A DNA stretch of 64,000 nt, from assembly GCA_026419195.1 (NCBI GenBank), contig JANZZV010000003.1, positions 209,903-273,902 of the forward strand, given 5' to 3'. This document shows, piece after piece, positions 28,021 through 38,196 of the stretch; within the stretch, counting starts at the first letter, position 1, and each line of letters begins with the position of its first letter. This stretch comes from Fervidobacterium sp. (GTDB lineage: Bacteria > Thermotogota > Thermotogae > Thermotogales > Fervidobacteriaceae). Both the position numbers and the translations under genes were made by a program. The notes beneath the pieces were generated by a model, which was not told where the DNA came from, searched no databases, and saw nothing but the letters and a program-made list of their open reading frames with translations.

Positions 28021-29784
28021 TCACTTCTGTTGATTTAAAACAGGTTTTTCCGAAAGAATTATATCTAACGTAGTTCCTTCGGGTGTTTCTTTAAATTGAT
28101 AGTCTTTTACATAAAGTCCAAGGTTCAACAGATTAAGCTTTATTTTCTTTGCCTTACTGTACTCATAAATCTGCTCAAGTGTCCATCCTTTAAAATCTCG
28201 ACTTTTTTCAGTCAACTCATTTTTAGATTCTTGTGAATAATACTCTTTTAATTTTTCCACTACACCTTTGAAAAACGGGGCTGCAACAATGCCACTTAAT
28301 TTCCCTTTTTGTGGTGAGTCAACCCACACAAGAATGGTAAATTTCCTATCAAGTTCCACTTGGCCAACAACTAAAGCTGTAATATCCTTTTTGAAATTCT
28401 TTTGTGCTGTACCTGTCTTTCCATAGATTCTTGTGTTTTCTATTTTTGCGTTAATACCTGTTCCTCTTTCCACAACATCTAATAACATTTGCTTTACTAA
28501 CTCCGCTGTTTCTTTTGAGATAATTCTCTTATTCACAACTTTTTTCTTTTCATCTATAGTGGGGGTTACATAAATCCCATCGTTTACAATTGAGTTGAAT
28601 GAAGCTATTAATTGAATAGGAGTAACTCCCAGAGATTGTCCAATAGCAATAAATGCCCAGTTCGCTTTGTACCATTTATCAGGTGTGCTCAATTTTCCAG
28701 AAACCTCTCCAGGAAGTTCGATTCCTGTTGCCATACCTAAACCGAAAGACGTCAAAAGTTCATATAACTTTGCTTGACCATAAGTATCAATGATTTTCTT
28801 TGCAGTTAATATTGAAACAACGTTGCAAGAATGAACCAGTCCATCATGCAAGTTTATGCTCTCGTGTTTCTTTAGATCTTTTATCGTAAGATTAATTCCA
28901 TCAACTGGTTTAATATAACCAGGACAATAGTAATTTGTGTCCGGTTTTACAACACCGAGCTCAAGTGCCCCAGCAAAGATAATTGGTTTTATAGTTGAGC
29001 CAGGTTCGAAATATCCCATATAAAAGGTAGGCCATGTTTGGGTGGTAATTGCTGCGCGAATCTTGCCAGTCTCGCTTTCCATTATTAGTACACCAACTTC
29101 GGCAGCTTTCTCTTCCTCCTGATAATGCAATGCAAGATTGTAAAGTGTTTTTTGTAGTACACTATCAATGGTTAAAGTCACGTTTTTGCCATTTTCCGGT
29201 TTTATTTTAAATGTTTTTATTTTATTACCTACAAAACCAGAATAGCTTACTAATGCTGTACCATCGCGCACAGGTCTAAGGACCTTGTCAAAAAATGCTT
29301 CTGCACCGCTCAGTCCGTACCTTTGCTCAGTTTTTCCAACAATGAAACTTAGAGCAGAATCAGATATGGAAATTCTCTGTTCCTCAGCTTCTATGCTGAT
29401 GAACTTTAAATATTGTGCTGGAATCTTTTTTTGTATATCCTCTCTTTTCGGAAATGAACCTAGCTTTATTATGTACTTTCCATCGAAATCATCTGGATTA
29501 TATAAAACTCCAAAGTTTGAAAGCATCTTTATAAAATCCGGATCACGCTTGTAAGCATTCCCGGCTATTGATTTCAAATATCTTAGATCAAGATAGGCAG
29601 TGTAAACAACCTCACTTGTTGCAAGTAACCTACCTCTGCAGTCGTAAATATTTCCACGTAGTGCAGGAATTTTACTGCTAAAGGCATACTGGTTGTTAGC
29701 TATGTTATACCAGACTTTGAACAGAAAAGTTAACACTAGAACACTTATCAATGTGAAAAGAATTTTGTACCTGACAATCCTCAA
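28021..29784 (-). CDS. Class B penicillin-binding protein (FtsI/SpoVD-like transpeptidase)
   Basis: A 587-residue septal or lateral-wall transpeptidase. It has one N-terminal membrane helix (about residues 8-27), a dimerisation domain opening with ALRGNIYDCRGRLLA, and the transpeptidase motifs S263-TIK, S319-CN and K456-TG. The last 60 residues resemble one PASTA-like module (GWTLEQIYEYSKAKKIKL). The start is TTG at 29784, overlapping the stop of the preceding small gene (TTGA), so translation is coupled. Its place behind rsmH and an FtsL-like gene points to the division enzyme FtsI, but the gene could also be a general elongation class B protein, so no symbol is given. Confidence 0.88.
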   Translation of the reverse strand: MRIVRYKILFTLISVLVLTFLFKVWYNIANNQYAFSSKIPALRGNIYDCRGRLLATSEVVYTAYLDLRYLKSIAGNAYKRDPDFIKMLSNFGVLYNPDDFDGKYIIKLGSFPKREDIQKKIPAQYLKFISIEAEEQRISISDSALSFIVGKTEQRYGLSGAEAFFDKVLRPVRDGTALVSYSGFVGNKIKTFKIKPENGKNVTLTIDSVLQKTLYNLALHYQEEEKAAEVGVLIMESETGKIRAAITTQTWPTFYMGYFEPGSTIKPIIFAGALELGVVKPDTNYYCPGYIKPVDGINLTIKDLKKHESINLHDGLVHSCNVVSILTAKKIIDTYGQAKLYELLTSFGLGMATGIELPGEVSGKLSTPDKWYKANWAFIAIGQSLGVTPIQLIASFNSIVNDGIYVTPTIDEKKKVVNKRIISKETAELVKQMLLDVVERGTGINAKIENTRIYGKTGTAQKNFKKDITALVVGQVELDRKFTILVWVDSPQKGKLSGIVAAPFFKGVVEKLKEYYSQESKNELTEKSRDFKGWTLEQIYEYSKAKKIKLNLLNLGLYVKDYQFKETPEGTTLDIILSEKPVLNQQK

Positions 29785-30041
29785 TTTATCACATCACGCC
29801 CTATAAACAATTTTGTAATCTGTCTGTCCAAGACCTCGTTTTGTTGCTGAATGTTTGACAAGTTTTTTCTAATTTGACTTAGCTCGTAACTAACCTGCGA
29901 TGCCTTAACATTCAACATATACGCTGCAAAAACAAGTAACACGAGAAGAAAACCTGGTAAAAAATATCTTAGCAGTACCAAGAAACTCGAACGTTCCCTT
30001 TCAATGGCAACTTCACTTTGCCTTGATTTTACAAGAGTCAT
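29781..30041 (-). CDS. FtsL-like bitopic cell-division protein
   Basis: An 86-residue protein with a charged cytoplasmic tail, one membrane helix (about residues 28-46) and an extracytoplasmic coiled coil (SQIRKNLSNIQQQNEVLDRQ). This is the architecture of FtsL, which with FtsB activates the septal synthase, and its position between rsmH and the transpeptidase is where ftsL normally sits. Sequence similarity in this family is too low to prove it. It starts at ATG 30041 after AAGGGGGAT, and its end overlaps the next gene by four bases. Confidence 0.7.
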   Translation of the reverse strand: MTLVKSRQSEVAIERERSSFLVLLRYFLPGFLLVLLVFAAYMLNVKASQVSYELSQIRKNLSNIQQQNEVLDRQITKLFIGRDVIN

Positions 30042-30179
30042 ACCTTATCCCCCTTCGCTCCGCTGAATTTTTGAATGCTTTTGACAAAACTTAAAGGTTT
30101 AGCATCAAGTTTAATATCATGCTCCGCTGTCTGATTTTTTCTATATTGAGTGTTACTTTATCCCTATCAGTTTAAGCAT

Positions 30180-31079
<900 letters not shown>

Positions 31080-31199
31080 CTAATTTTAGAAAAAGACTAT
31101 TTACATTGTAGAACAATTAATATGAAATTTGCAATTTTTTCTATTCTAATATATGTTCAAAAAAGCGCTTATTTATTACAATTTCGGAAAACTGAGGCT

Positions 31200-31229
31200 A
31201 TTATACTTCAGTATAGTAAAATTTAACAA
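31200..31229 (-). promoter_or_regulatory. Promoter of the rsmH cluster
   Basis: TTGTTA (31229-31224) and TATAAT (31205-31200) with an 18-base spacer on the minus strand. The leader is about 120 bases long and contains no MraZ-type repeats or reading frame. Confidence 0.5.
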
Positions 31230-31241
31230 TTTTGTATGAAA

Positions 31242-31276
31242 AAAAAACGATGTACAGACATCTGTACATCGTTTTT
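31242..31276. terminator. Terminator after the carbamate kinase gene
   Basis: ACGATGTACAGA-CA-TCTGTACATCGT, a 12-base perfect stem with seven A upstream and six T downstream. It ends the minus-strand operon 34081-31285. Confidence 0.9.
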
Positions 31277-31284
31277 TAGTAAAC

Positions 31285-32220
31285 CTATCTTACAATCTTT
31301 GTACCAGTCTCTCCTCTCAAAGCTTTGTCAAGTACCGCCATGTCTGTAATTATGCATTCTTTTCCGGTTGCACTGACAAAATCAATGGCGGCTTCTATCT
31401 TAGGTCCCATACTACCTGCTGGAAAATGACCTTCGTCCAGATATTTTCTTGCTTCTTCCACTGTCAACTTATCCAATTCAATTTGATCTGGTTTTTTATA
31501 GTTTATACAAACTTTTTCCACACCTGTTAAAATAATTAGAAGATCTGCGGCTATTTCCTTAGCAAGTAAAGCACTTGCTCTGTCTTTATCAATAACTGCT
31601 TCTACCCCTTTAATTTGACCATTTTCTTCTATCACAGGAATTCCGCCTCCACCAGCAGCAATTACTATGACATCTTTTTCAACGAGCATCTTTATAACTT
31701 CTTTTTCTATTATGTCAAGAGGGATAGGTGAAGGAACTACTCTTCTCCATCCCCTTCCCGCATCTTCTTTCATTATCCATCCTTTTTCTTGTGATAACTT
31801 TTCCGCTTCTTCTCTTGAATAAAATGGTCCAACAGGCTTTGATGGTTTCTGAAAAGCAGGGTCGTTCTTATCAACTAAGATTTGAGTTACTATTGCTGAT
31901 ATGTATCTGTTTACATTGCGCCTTTTAAGCTCATTTTCAAGAGTCAGCGCAATCATGTATCCAAGACTACCTTGTGTTTGAGCATCATTCACATCAAGAG
32001 GAAATGGTGGTATAACGTGCTTTGCAAGGTCTTGTTGGACAAGCAAATTTCCTACTTGTGGACCGTTACCATGCGTAATTACAATATCATATTCATCGAG
32101 CATAGAAGCAAGATAATGAGCTGTTTCAGAAAGATTCCTAAGCATGTTCTCAGCCGTTGGTTCTTCTCCTGGCCTGTTAACTGCATTTCCACCTATGGCA
32201 ACAACCGCTAACTTTTTCAT
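31285..32220 (-). CDS. arcC: Carbamate kinase
   Basis: This amino-acid-kinase-family enzyme reversibly transfers phosphate between carbamoyl phosphate and ADP, making ATP in fermentative arginine or agmatine breakdown. The 311-residue protein shows AIGGNAVNRPGE at the N-terminus, THGNGPQVGNLL near residue 50, AAGGGGIPV near residue 200 and the C-terminal AGSMGPKIEAA lysine motif. It is last in an operon with an M55 peptidase and an acyltransferase, not with arginine deiminase or ornithine carbamoyltransferase. Together with the ornithine genes elsewhere in the window it fits arginine or ornithine fermentation, but no direct link is visible. Confidence 0.95.
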   Translation of the reverse strand: MKKLAVVAIGGNAVNRPGEEPTAENMLRNLSETAHYLASMLDEYDIVITHGNGPQVGNLLVQQDLAKHVIPPFPLDVNDAQTQGSLGYMIALTLENELKRRNVNRYISAIVTQILVDKNDPAFQKPSKPVGPFYSREEAEKLSQEKGWIMKEDAGRGWRRVVPSPIPLDIIEKEVIKMLVEKDVIVIAAGGGGIPVIEENGQIKGVEAVIDKDRASALLAKEIAADLLIILTGVEKVCINYKKPDQIELDKLTVEEARKYLDEGHFPAGSMGPKIEAAIDFVSATGKECIITDMAVLDKALRGETGTKIVR

Positions 32221-32331
32221 GTAAACACCTCCACAAATACTGTAAAGTTTTCCTCAAAATTACTGATAGAGTGTTTATTTGTTAAAAAACAAGCATTCTT
32301 CTGCCATTTCTTGGTAAACGATTAGATCTAA

Positions 32332-33213
32332 TCATGTTAATGCTACCGCAAGAGCTATGGATACAAATTTTGAATCGCTTGTGTCGGCTCTTGAAATCAC
32401 TATAACAGGAGCTTTTGCACCAACAATTATTCCTGCTATTCTACCATTGGCAAAGTACACAGCAGATTTTCCAAGAAAGTTACCACTGTGTATATCAGGA
32501 ACAACTAAAATGTCTGCATGTCCTGCAACCTCTCCTTTTACTCCCTTTACTTCAGCTGCGTAAACACTTAGTGCATTGTCTATTCCAAGAGGTCCATCAA
32601 TTTTGCATCCCTTTATTTGTCCACGTTCATTCATCTTTGAAAGTAATGCAGCTTCCATTGTTTCTGGCATATCAGGATTCACAGTTTCAACTGCAGTTAT
32701 TAAACCTACTTTTGGCACTTCATAACCAAGTTTTCTTGCAACATCAACAGCATTCTGGATAATCTGAATTTTTTGTTCAAGTGTAGGTCTTATGACCATA
32801 CCACCGTCTGTGATGAATACCAGTCTGTTGATTCCAGGTACTTCAACTACAGCAACGTGTGATAATAGTCTATCAGTTCTTAATCCGTACTCTTTGTCAA
32901 GAACGGCTTTTAGCAATGTCGATGTTTTCACAAGACCTTTCATAACTATATGTGCCTGACCTTGCATAACGCTTTTTACTGATTCTTTACAGGTTTCTTC
33001 TTCACTCTTGCAATCAACAATTGGATAATCTGTACCTAATTCTTCCAAATTTTTTTCGATAATTTCTTTCTTCCCAAATAATATAGCTGAAATACCAAGC
33101 TCACGTGCTTCGTAAACAGCTTTGATTGCTTCTTTATCTTCCGCTCCCGCAACTGCAATTACTTTCCTTTTACCTCTCGCCATCTCTACAACTTCATCAA
33201 GGCTCCTTAGCAT
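32332..33213 (-). CDS. Phosphate butyryltransferase-type acyl-CoA phosphotransferase
   Basis: A 293-residue member of the phosphate acetyl/butyryltransferase family, which exchanges CoA for phosphate on a short acyl group so that a kinase can make ATP. It shows the family's MKGLVKTSTLLKAVL, FITDGGMVIRPTLEQK and the C-terminal VVPDIHSGNFLGKSA region. Within the family these motifs fit the butyryl-type (Ptb) enzymes better than Pta, but acyl specificity cannot be fixed; branched or amino-acid-derived acyl-CoAs are possible substrates. The ATG at 33213 follows GGAGGTG; an in-frame upstream start at 33276 lies inside the preceding gene. No butyrate kinase is adjacent. Confidence 0.83.
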   Translation of the reverse strand: MLRSLDEVVEMARGKRKVIAVAGAEDKEAIKAVYEARELGISAILFGKKEIIEKNLEELGTDYPIVDCKSEEETCKESVKSVMQGQAHIVMKGLVKTSTLLKAVLDKEYGLRTDRLLSHVAVVEVPGINRLVFITDGGMVIRPTLEQKIQIIQNAVDVARKLGYEVPKVGLITAVETVNPDMPETMEAALLSKMNERGQIKGCKIDGPLGIDNALSVYAAEVKGVKGEVAGHADILVVPDIHSGNFLGKSAVYFANGRIAGIIVGAKAPVIVISRADTSDSKFVSIALAVALT

Positions 33214-33250
33214 ATAAACACCTCCGTTCATTTGTCCATAAATTAAATTT

Positions 33251-34081
33251 TTACAATAAAACCTTTGCGGCAGCACAAATGTAAGTCATCGCAAGTAATG
33301 CTTCAAAAATTACTTTGTAATCTTGATGTATTATACACACTTTCCTTCCATCAATCCTTTCCACAAGCGGCATTGATGCTACCAAATCAGCGCGAAGTGT
33401 ATCTGAAAATTCAACCACCATCTTGATCGGAGGATTAAAACTGAAAATCTCAAAATCTGACTTGTCTTTTTCAAGTAGTCTTCTTGCGCCATTTTCAATT
33501 TCAGAAAGTACCTCTTTCATAGGTTTCATCACGGCACTATGACGCCCTATAGAATTTTTTGTTGAAACGTAAATTGTCTTAGGCAGGTATTGTCTTGTCT
33601 GATTTACGACCTTGTCGTCACCTATTAAATAACCAACGGGAACATTGAATAAACTACCAAATGCAGCGTTAATCAAAGCTTCATTCATTTCTATGTCGTT
33701 TATCCATATGTTGTGGATTGAAGAACTGGAATAGGTATGATCCATATTCGCCTCGAGCGTTCCCACGCCAGCATGATAACCAAAAAATACAATATAATCG
33801 AAAGAGCTATCTATTCCATACATCATGTAGTGTTTTCTTACACCGCCACTAACTATTGTCAAATTTGGGAATTCGTTCGTTATCTCCCATGGAACATTAT
33901 CACCTGCTGCGTGTGAATCAACAAGAAATATTTCTGAGTTGCTCAGTCCATTCAAAAGTGCCTTAAGCTGCAATATCATAGCTTCCTTTTTATAATCGGC
34001 ACTTCCTTTCTCAACATCATGCCAGCTTGTTACCCCAGCCAAACCTTCAAAGTCCAAAGAAACAAAGATTTTCTTTCTCAC
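33251..34081 (-). CDS. M55 family D-aminopeptidase (DppA-like)
   Basis: A 276-residue zinc peptidase of the DppA type, which in Bacillus cleaves D-Ala-D-Ala and other dipeptides starting with a D-residue. The zinc and active-site motifs are visible: DFEGLAG at residues 10-16, DSHAAGDN near residue 55, GYHAG near residue 102 and MDHTYSSS near residue 113. There is no signal peptide, so it is probably a cytoplasmic self-compartmentalising decamer as in relatives. It starts at GTG 34081 after AAGGAGG and is first in the operon with the acyltransferase and carbamate kinase. With the dipeptide epimerase near 15 kb it suggests use of D-amino-acid peptides. Confidence 0.88.
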   Translation of the reverse strand: MRKKIFVSLDFEGLAGVTSWHDVEKGSADYKKEAMILQLKALLNGLSNSEIFLVDSHAAGDNVPWEITNEFPNLTIVSGGVRKHYMMYGIDSSFDYIVFFGYHAGVGTLEANMDHTYSSSSIHNIWINDIEMNEALINAAFGSLFNVPVGYLIGDDKVVNQTRQYLPKTIYVSTKNSIGRHSAVMKPMKEVLSEIENGARRLLEKDKSDFEIFSFNPPIKMVVEFSDTLRADLVASMPLVERIDGRKVCIIHQDYKVIFEALLAMTYICAAAKVLL

Positions 34082-34150
34082 GAATTTGCCTCCTTTGAAC
34101 TACAAAATGTTCAAAAATCAGCAACATCCATCATCGTCTTCACATGAAAA

Positions 34151-34178
34151 ATTATATATTACAATCCTCTAAAGTCAA
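34151..34178 (-). promoter_or_regulatory. Promoter of the M55-acyltransferase-carbamate kinase operon
   Basis: TTGACT (34178-34173) and TATAAT (34156-34151) with a 16-base spacer on the minus strand, about 70 bases before the GTG start. Confidence 0.7.
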
Positions 34179-34423
34179 AACATTGAAAAAAGAAGAAAAA
34201 TTAAGCATGCATATGCATACTCCTGTATGCTGAATTTTGAAGTTGGCAAATAGATTTAAAATAAAAGATCCAAAGTTTTCATTTAAAGAAATTTTCAAAT
34301 TACAATGTTTCTAAGCAAAGATACTTTTAACGTACATTTATCACTTAAATTCAAAAGTAACACAAGTTCACAAATCATTATTCCACGGAAAAATAGCATT
34401 AAAGAGTTAACATAAAGTTTGTC

Positions 34424-34453
34424 TTGATTTTTAACATCACCTTGTGAGATAAT
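34424..34453 (+). promoter_or_regulatory. Promoter of dnaA
   Basis: TTGATT (34424-34429) and GATAAT (34448-34453), 18-base spacer, leading to a short leader of about 35 bases with GAGGTG before the ATG. Confidence 0.55.
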
Positions 34454-34494
34454 ACTGAATGCACTCTACTTGTACATTATTCTGAGGTGTTATT

Positions 34495-35835
34495 ATGAGT
34501 GAAATAAAGGACAAAATCTTAGCCTTACTGAAAGAGAAAGTTAGCCGACAGCAATGGGAACATTGGTTTATTGATTTTTCTATAAAAAGAATAGAAGATA
34601 CCCACGTTGTATTTGAAGTGGGAAATTTGTTTATTAAAGGTTATATAGAGAACAAGTTTGATAAAATTCTAAGAAAGGTACTAAACGAAATCTTAGGACC
34701 GAGTTCATCTTACGAAATTGTCTATGCTCAGATTCCAGAAGAAAGAGATTACGGATCAACTTTTCCAGATAACGTAGCCCTTGTTAGAAAACGTCCTGTA
34801 CTTATAACACCATTAAACCCAAGATACACGTTTGACAACTTTGTTGTCGATGAATTCAACCAATTTGCCTACAACTTACTACTTGAAGCAGCTAAGCGAC
34901 CTGGAAGTTATAACCCAATTTTCATACACAGCGAAGCTGGAATGGGAAAGACGCACCTTGTTCAAGCTTACGGAAATTACTTATTACAAAATAATCCAGA
35001 TCTAAGATTTGCTTATTTAACAAGTGAAACGTTTATGAACGAGTTAATTTCAAAATTAAAATCAAATGCTGTCGAAGAGTTTAGAGAAAAATACAGAAAG
35101 AAAGTAGACGTACTTGTTATCGACGATATACAGTTCTTGGCTGGTAAAAAAGGTGTTCAAATTGAACTTTTCCATACATTTAACACACTGTACGAATCAG
35201 GCAAGCAAATAATAGTTTGCTCAGATAGATCACCAAAAGAATTGAAAGAATTCCAGGATAGGGTTATCTCACGTTTTCAAATGGGGGTAGTTGTTCAGAT
35301 AAAAAGTCCATCAGTTGAGGCTATGTACAAAATAGCTAAAAAGGTAGTAATTGATGAAAAGGCAGATATACCTGATGAAATACTGAATTACGTGGCCAAA
35401 AACTTGAAGGGAAGTATAAGAATTTTGAAAGGTGCGATAGTTAAGCTGATTGCTTACAAAAGTATGTATAATGATATCGATCTAAATACAACAAAGGTCT
35501 TACTCAAAGATGTTTTAACTCAAGAAGATAGTTTAAACAACGATGATGTTATAGGACTAGTGTCTAAATATTTCAAGTGTTCAAAGCAAGATATTATATC
35601 AGACAAAAAAGACAAGAATATAGTTCTTGCAAGACAGATAGCTATGTATCTGCTAAACGTTCATTATCAAGTTTCTGCAAGAAAAATAGCGAGTATATTT
35701 GGAAAAAGCCATCCTACTGTCTTGTCAAGTCTTAAGAATATAGATGAGAAGGTTAAATCTGATCCTGAAATCAAAAAGATCATCGAAAAACTTGAAAGTG
35801 AACTTACAACAAAGATAAATAAGGCTTTTTCTTAG
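34495..35835 (+). CDS. dnaA: Chromosomal replication initiator DnaA
   Basis: The 446-residue AAA+ initiator has domain I (residues 1-80), a short linker, and the ATPase domain with Walker A SEAGMGKTH (146-154), Walker B VLVIDDIQFL and the arginine-finger region VISRFQMG. Domain IV contains ARQIAMYL and the helix-turn-helix ending FGKSHPTV (402-409). In most DnaA proteins the last segment reads GGRDHTTV; here the aspartate is serine and the first threonine is proline, residues that normally touch the DnaA box. The Walker A is also unusual (SEAGMGKT in place of GGVGLGKT). It is divergent from the M55 operon and followed by ferredoxin. Confidence 0.95.
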   Translation: MSEIKDKILALLKEKVSRQQWEHWFIDFSIKRIEDTHVVFEVGNLFIKGYIENKFDKILRKVLNEILGPSSSYEIVYAQIPEERDYGSTFPDNVALVRKRPVLITPLNPRYTFDNFVVDEFNQFAYNLLLEAAKRPGSYNPIFIHSEAGMGKTHLVQAYGNYLLQNNPDLRFAYLTSETFMNELISKLKSNAVEEFREKYRKKVDVLVIDDIQFLAGKKGVQIELFHTFNTLYESGKQIIVCSDRSPKELKEFQDRVISRFQMGVVVQIKSPSVEAMYKIAKKVVIDEKADIPDEILNYVAKNLKGSIRILKGAIVKLIAYKSMYNDIDLNTTKVLLKDVLTQEDSLNNDDVIGLVSKYFKCSKQDIISDKKDKNIVLARQIAMYLLNVHYQVSARKIASIFGKSHPTVLSSLKNIDEKVKSDPEIKKIIEKLESELTTKINKAFS

Positions 35836-35849
35836 CTTTTTTACAAATC

Positions 35850-35878
35850 TTGAGTTATTAAAATCAATATGGTATAAT
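35850..35878 (+). promoter_or_regulatory. Promoter of the ferredoxin gene
   Basis: TTGAGT (35850-35855) and a perfect TATAAT (35873-35878) with a 17-base spacer, directly after the dnaA stop. Confidence 0.75.
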
Positions 35879-35907
35879 AGCATTGAGCTTATATGGGGAG
35901 GTGCTAA

Positions 35908-36093
<186 letters not shown>

Positions 36094-36127
36094 GTTAAGA
36101 GTCTAAATCTGGAGAAAGAGGTCAATT

Positions 36128-36152
36128 AAAGGGGGTAAATCCCCCTTTTATT
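36128..36152 (+). terminator. Terminator after ferredoxin
   Basis: AAAGGGGG-TAAAT-CCCCCTTTT followed by a T-rich stretch. Confidence 0.85.
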
Positions 36153-36272
36153 GATTTTTTAACAAAATTGATGGACATGAAATAAATTAATTTCGTTTTT
36201 GACACCCATGTTTAGTCGTTCTGTTTTTTTCTCATTACTTGACATTAGATATACATTTGATTTGAATTGTTG

Positions 36273-36281
36273 TGGTATAAT
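36273..36281 (+). promoter_or_regulatory. Extended -10 promoter of the membrane protein and nucleoside transporter operon
   Basis: TGGTATAAT (TG-N-TATAAT) about 70 bases before the GTG at 36349. A TTGACA at 36239 is too far away to pair with it. Confidence 0.5.
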
Positions 36282-36348
36282 ATAATTGCTGTGCTCATAT
36301 AATTTTGAAAAGACAAACCCAAACTATTGAAAAGGAAGGTGCTAAGAA

Positions 36349-38196
36349 GTGGCAAAAGAAAGGACAAATAGTACCATCTTTTTAATTTTTTTACTATCTT
36401 TATTGATCTTATCTTCCAGTTATGTTTTTTCCCTTGATCTAAACTCCGCTGAAAAGATTTATAAGTCATATTTTACCTCTTCATCGTCGTTTGGCTCTTA
36501 CGTGAAAAAATCTATCTATGATGATTTACCACTATATCGATTTTTTAAGATATATTTTGTTGGTTCCACAGAAAAGGCAGAAACAACCAAGAAAACTGGA
36601 GACTATCTATTAACGCTCAAACCTTTTGACAATGTCAATTCTGATGAAGAAGCACTTGCACGAGCGGTGTATTTATCTTACTGGGAAGCAAAATTGAATA
36701 ATAGATACTTCGATGAGGAGATAGTTAAAAATTCCCCAGTGTTCAATGAGTTTTTTTCTCAGTATCAGATAAGGGTTTCTGAAGCTTTTGGAAACTTTGT
36801 GCAAGACTTCGTTGCTTACATATTTGGTTTAGATATTCCTATGGAAGACTTACCTAAGGAGCTCGAAAGACTAAGAGATATTGTGATAAGAAATTATAAA
36901 TATGAAAAAATCTACAATGGAGAAGAAAAAGAAGCGATCAGATTGCTTCTTTCTAATCCAGAGGTGGTAAAAATAATCTCTGATACAGTTTCTGAATCAA
37001 AGAAAAACGCTGCCGAGTATGATCCAGAAACACTCATCATGAGAACACGGGCTTCGATATTCAGAAGTGTGTTTGTTTATATAGCAGGTTTAAAAGATAA
37101 GATAGCCGCCCGGTTTGTTATGATTACTCCAAGAGAAATCAACCTCGCATGGTTAAGGTGGTTGATTTATGGTGTACTTTTTGCCATAGGATATGTAGCT
37201 TTTAAAAACATAAGCCTGCCATTCAAACTTTTTATAGCTTCCGAAACAGTTTACATAGCATCGTTTTTCAATATACAATCAACAACTGATGGAATGATTT
37301 ACGGTATAACCTTTGCAATTGCGATTATATCATCGATTTTGTATTTTTTTGTCAAGAAGTTGTATAGTTACCTACTCCTATCGGTTTTTACTCTGATTGT
37401 ACTATTCATTCCATCTTTCTTCACAGAAGATCTAGTGATGAAAGACACTTTTTCAAAATCACCCTTCTTCAATGCTTTAGCGTACGATATTTTTGATGAC
37501 TCGCTTGGAAAAGTCCAAAGAAGTCTAAAGGAATATAACTCGACAATAAATGAATCAATTCAATCTTTTTCAAATCTCATCTCTGAACTCGATATCGATA
37601 CAAATGTTTCTGAAGAATACTTCGAGCCACAAAATTTTTCAATGCGTATAGAACTTGCAAAAAAACTTAGAACGCAGTACAAAGATCATGCCAGAGAGAT
37701 CGAAGACTTCATTTACTTTGAAAGCAACAGGCAAAAAAAAGTTGAAAAAATTGTAGGCACAATCAAGAAAATATTTGCAAGAATTGTATCCATCTCCTCG
37801 AGCAAGTTCAAAAATCAAGTTTTTGATTACGTCAAAATTAATTTCAGTGATAAGATAGCTACACAACTTTTAAACGAGCTAGAAAAAATACCTACGAAAA
37901 GGGTAATAGCACTTCCAACTTACAAAGTTAGCGGAGCACTATCCTCTGTAATCCTTTTAAGTATTGCTCTTTTTCTAACAGCTATGAATTTGAAAGAGGC
38001 TTTCATACCATTAGCAGGCTCTTTAGCTACATCGGTCTTGGCTCTGTTTAAATATCAAACTGTTTTTATTCAAGTTGGTGTACCTTCTACAAGTTTATAT
38101 GTGAATTTCAACATTCCATACACCTTAGTTTTGGTACTTATAGTCGGTTTCATATGGTTTTATCCTAACATCCTTAGAAGGAGGGAAAAAGTATGA
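36349..38196 (+). CDS. Polytopic membrane protein of unknown function, coupled to a nucleoside ABC transporter
   Basis: No family recognised. The 615-residue protein has an N-terminal signal-anchor (about residues 9-29), a helical soluble region to about residue 263, four hydrophobic helices (about 264-365), a second soluble, coiled-coil-rich region (about 370-520) and three C-terminal helices (about 525-610) ending in RRREKV. It starts at GTG 36349 after GGAAGGTG. Its stop overlaps the start of the BMP receptor gene by four bases (ATGA), and no terminator lies between, so it is made in step with the transporter. A role as transporter accessory, regulator or peptide/wall-linked scaffold is possible; nothing in the sequence decides. 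Confidence 0.6.
   Translation: MAKERTNSTIFLIFLLSLLILSSSYVFSLDLNSAEKIYKSYFTSSSSFGSYVKKSIYDDLPLYRFFKIYFVGSTEKAETTKKTGDYLLTLKPFDNVNSDEEALARAVYLSYWEAKLNNRYFDEEIVKNSPVFNEFFSQYQIRVSEAFGNFVQDFVAYIFGLDIPMEDLPKELERLRDIVIRNYKYEKIYNGEEKEAIRLLLSNPEVVKIISDTVSESKKNAAEYDPETLIMRTRASIFRSVFVYIAGLKDKIAARFVMITPREINLAWLRWLIYGVLFAIGYVAFKNISLPFKLFIASETVYIASFFNIQSTTDGMIYGITFAIAIISSILYFFVKKLYSYLLLSVFTLIVLFIPSFFTEDLVMKDTFSKSPFFNALAYDIFDDSLGKVQRSLKEYNSTINESIQSFSNLISELDIDTNVSEEYFEPQNFSMRIELAKKLRTQYKDHAREIEDFIYFESNRQKKVEKIVGTIKKIFARIVSISSSKFKNQVFDYVKINFSDKIATQLLNELEKIPTKRVIALPTYKVSGALSSVILLSIALFLTAMNLKEAFIPLAGSLATSVLALFKYQTVFIQVGVPSTSLYVNFNIPYTLVLVLIVGFIWFYPNILRRREKV

Larger units (their letters stand above)
34082..34494. 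other. Intergenic region between the divergent M55 operon and dnaA
   Basis: This 413-base AT-rich region holds two divergent promoters and a hairpin (GCATAC-TCCT-GTATGC near 34215) but no gene. As a place next to dnaA it was checked for an origin: no cluster of TTATCCACA-like or AAACCTACCACC-like boxes was found. An origin using unfamiliar boxes cannot be excluded. Confidence 0.4.

Noticed and set aside
34082-34494. Replication origin beside dnaA
   Set aside because: AT-rich and next to dnaA, but no repeated DnaA-box-like motif could be found by eye. A GC-skew calculation over the whole chromosome would decide.
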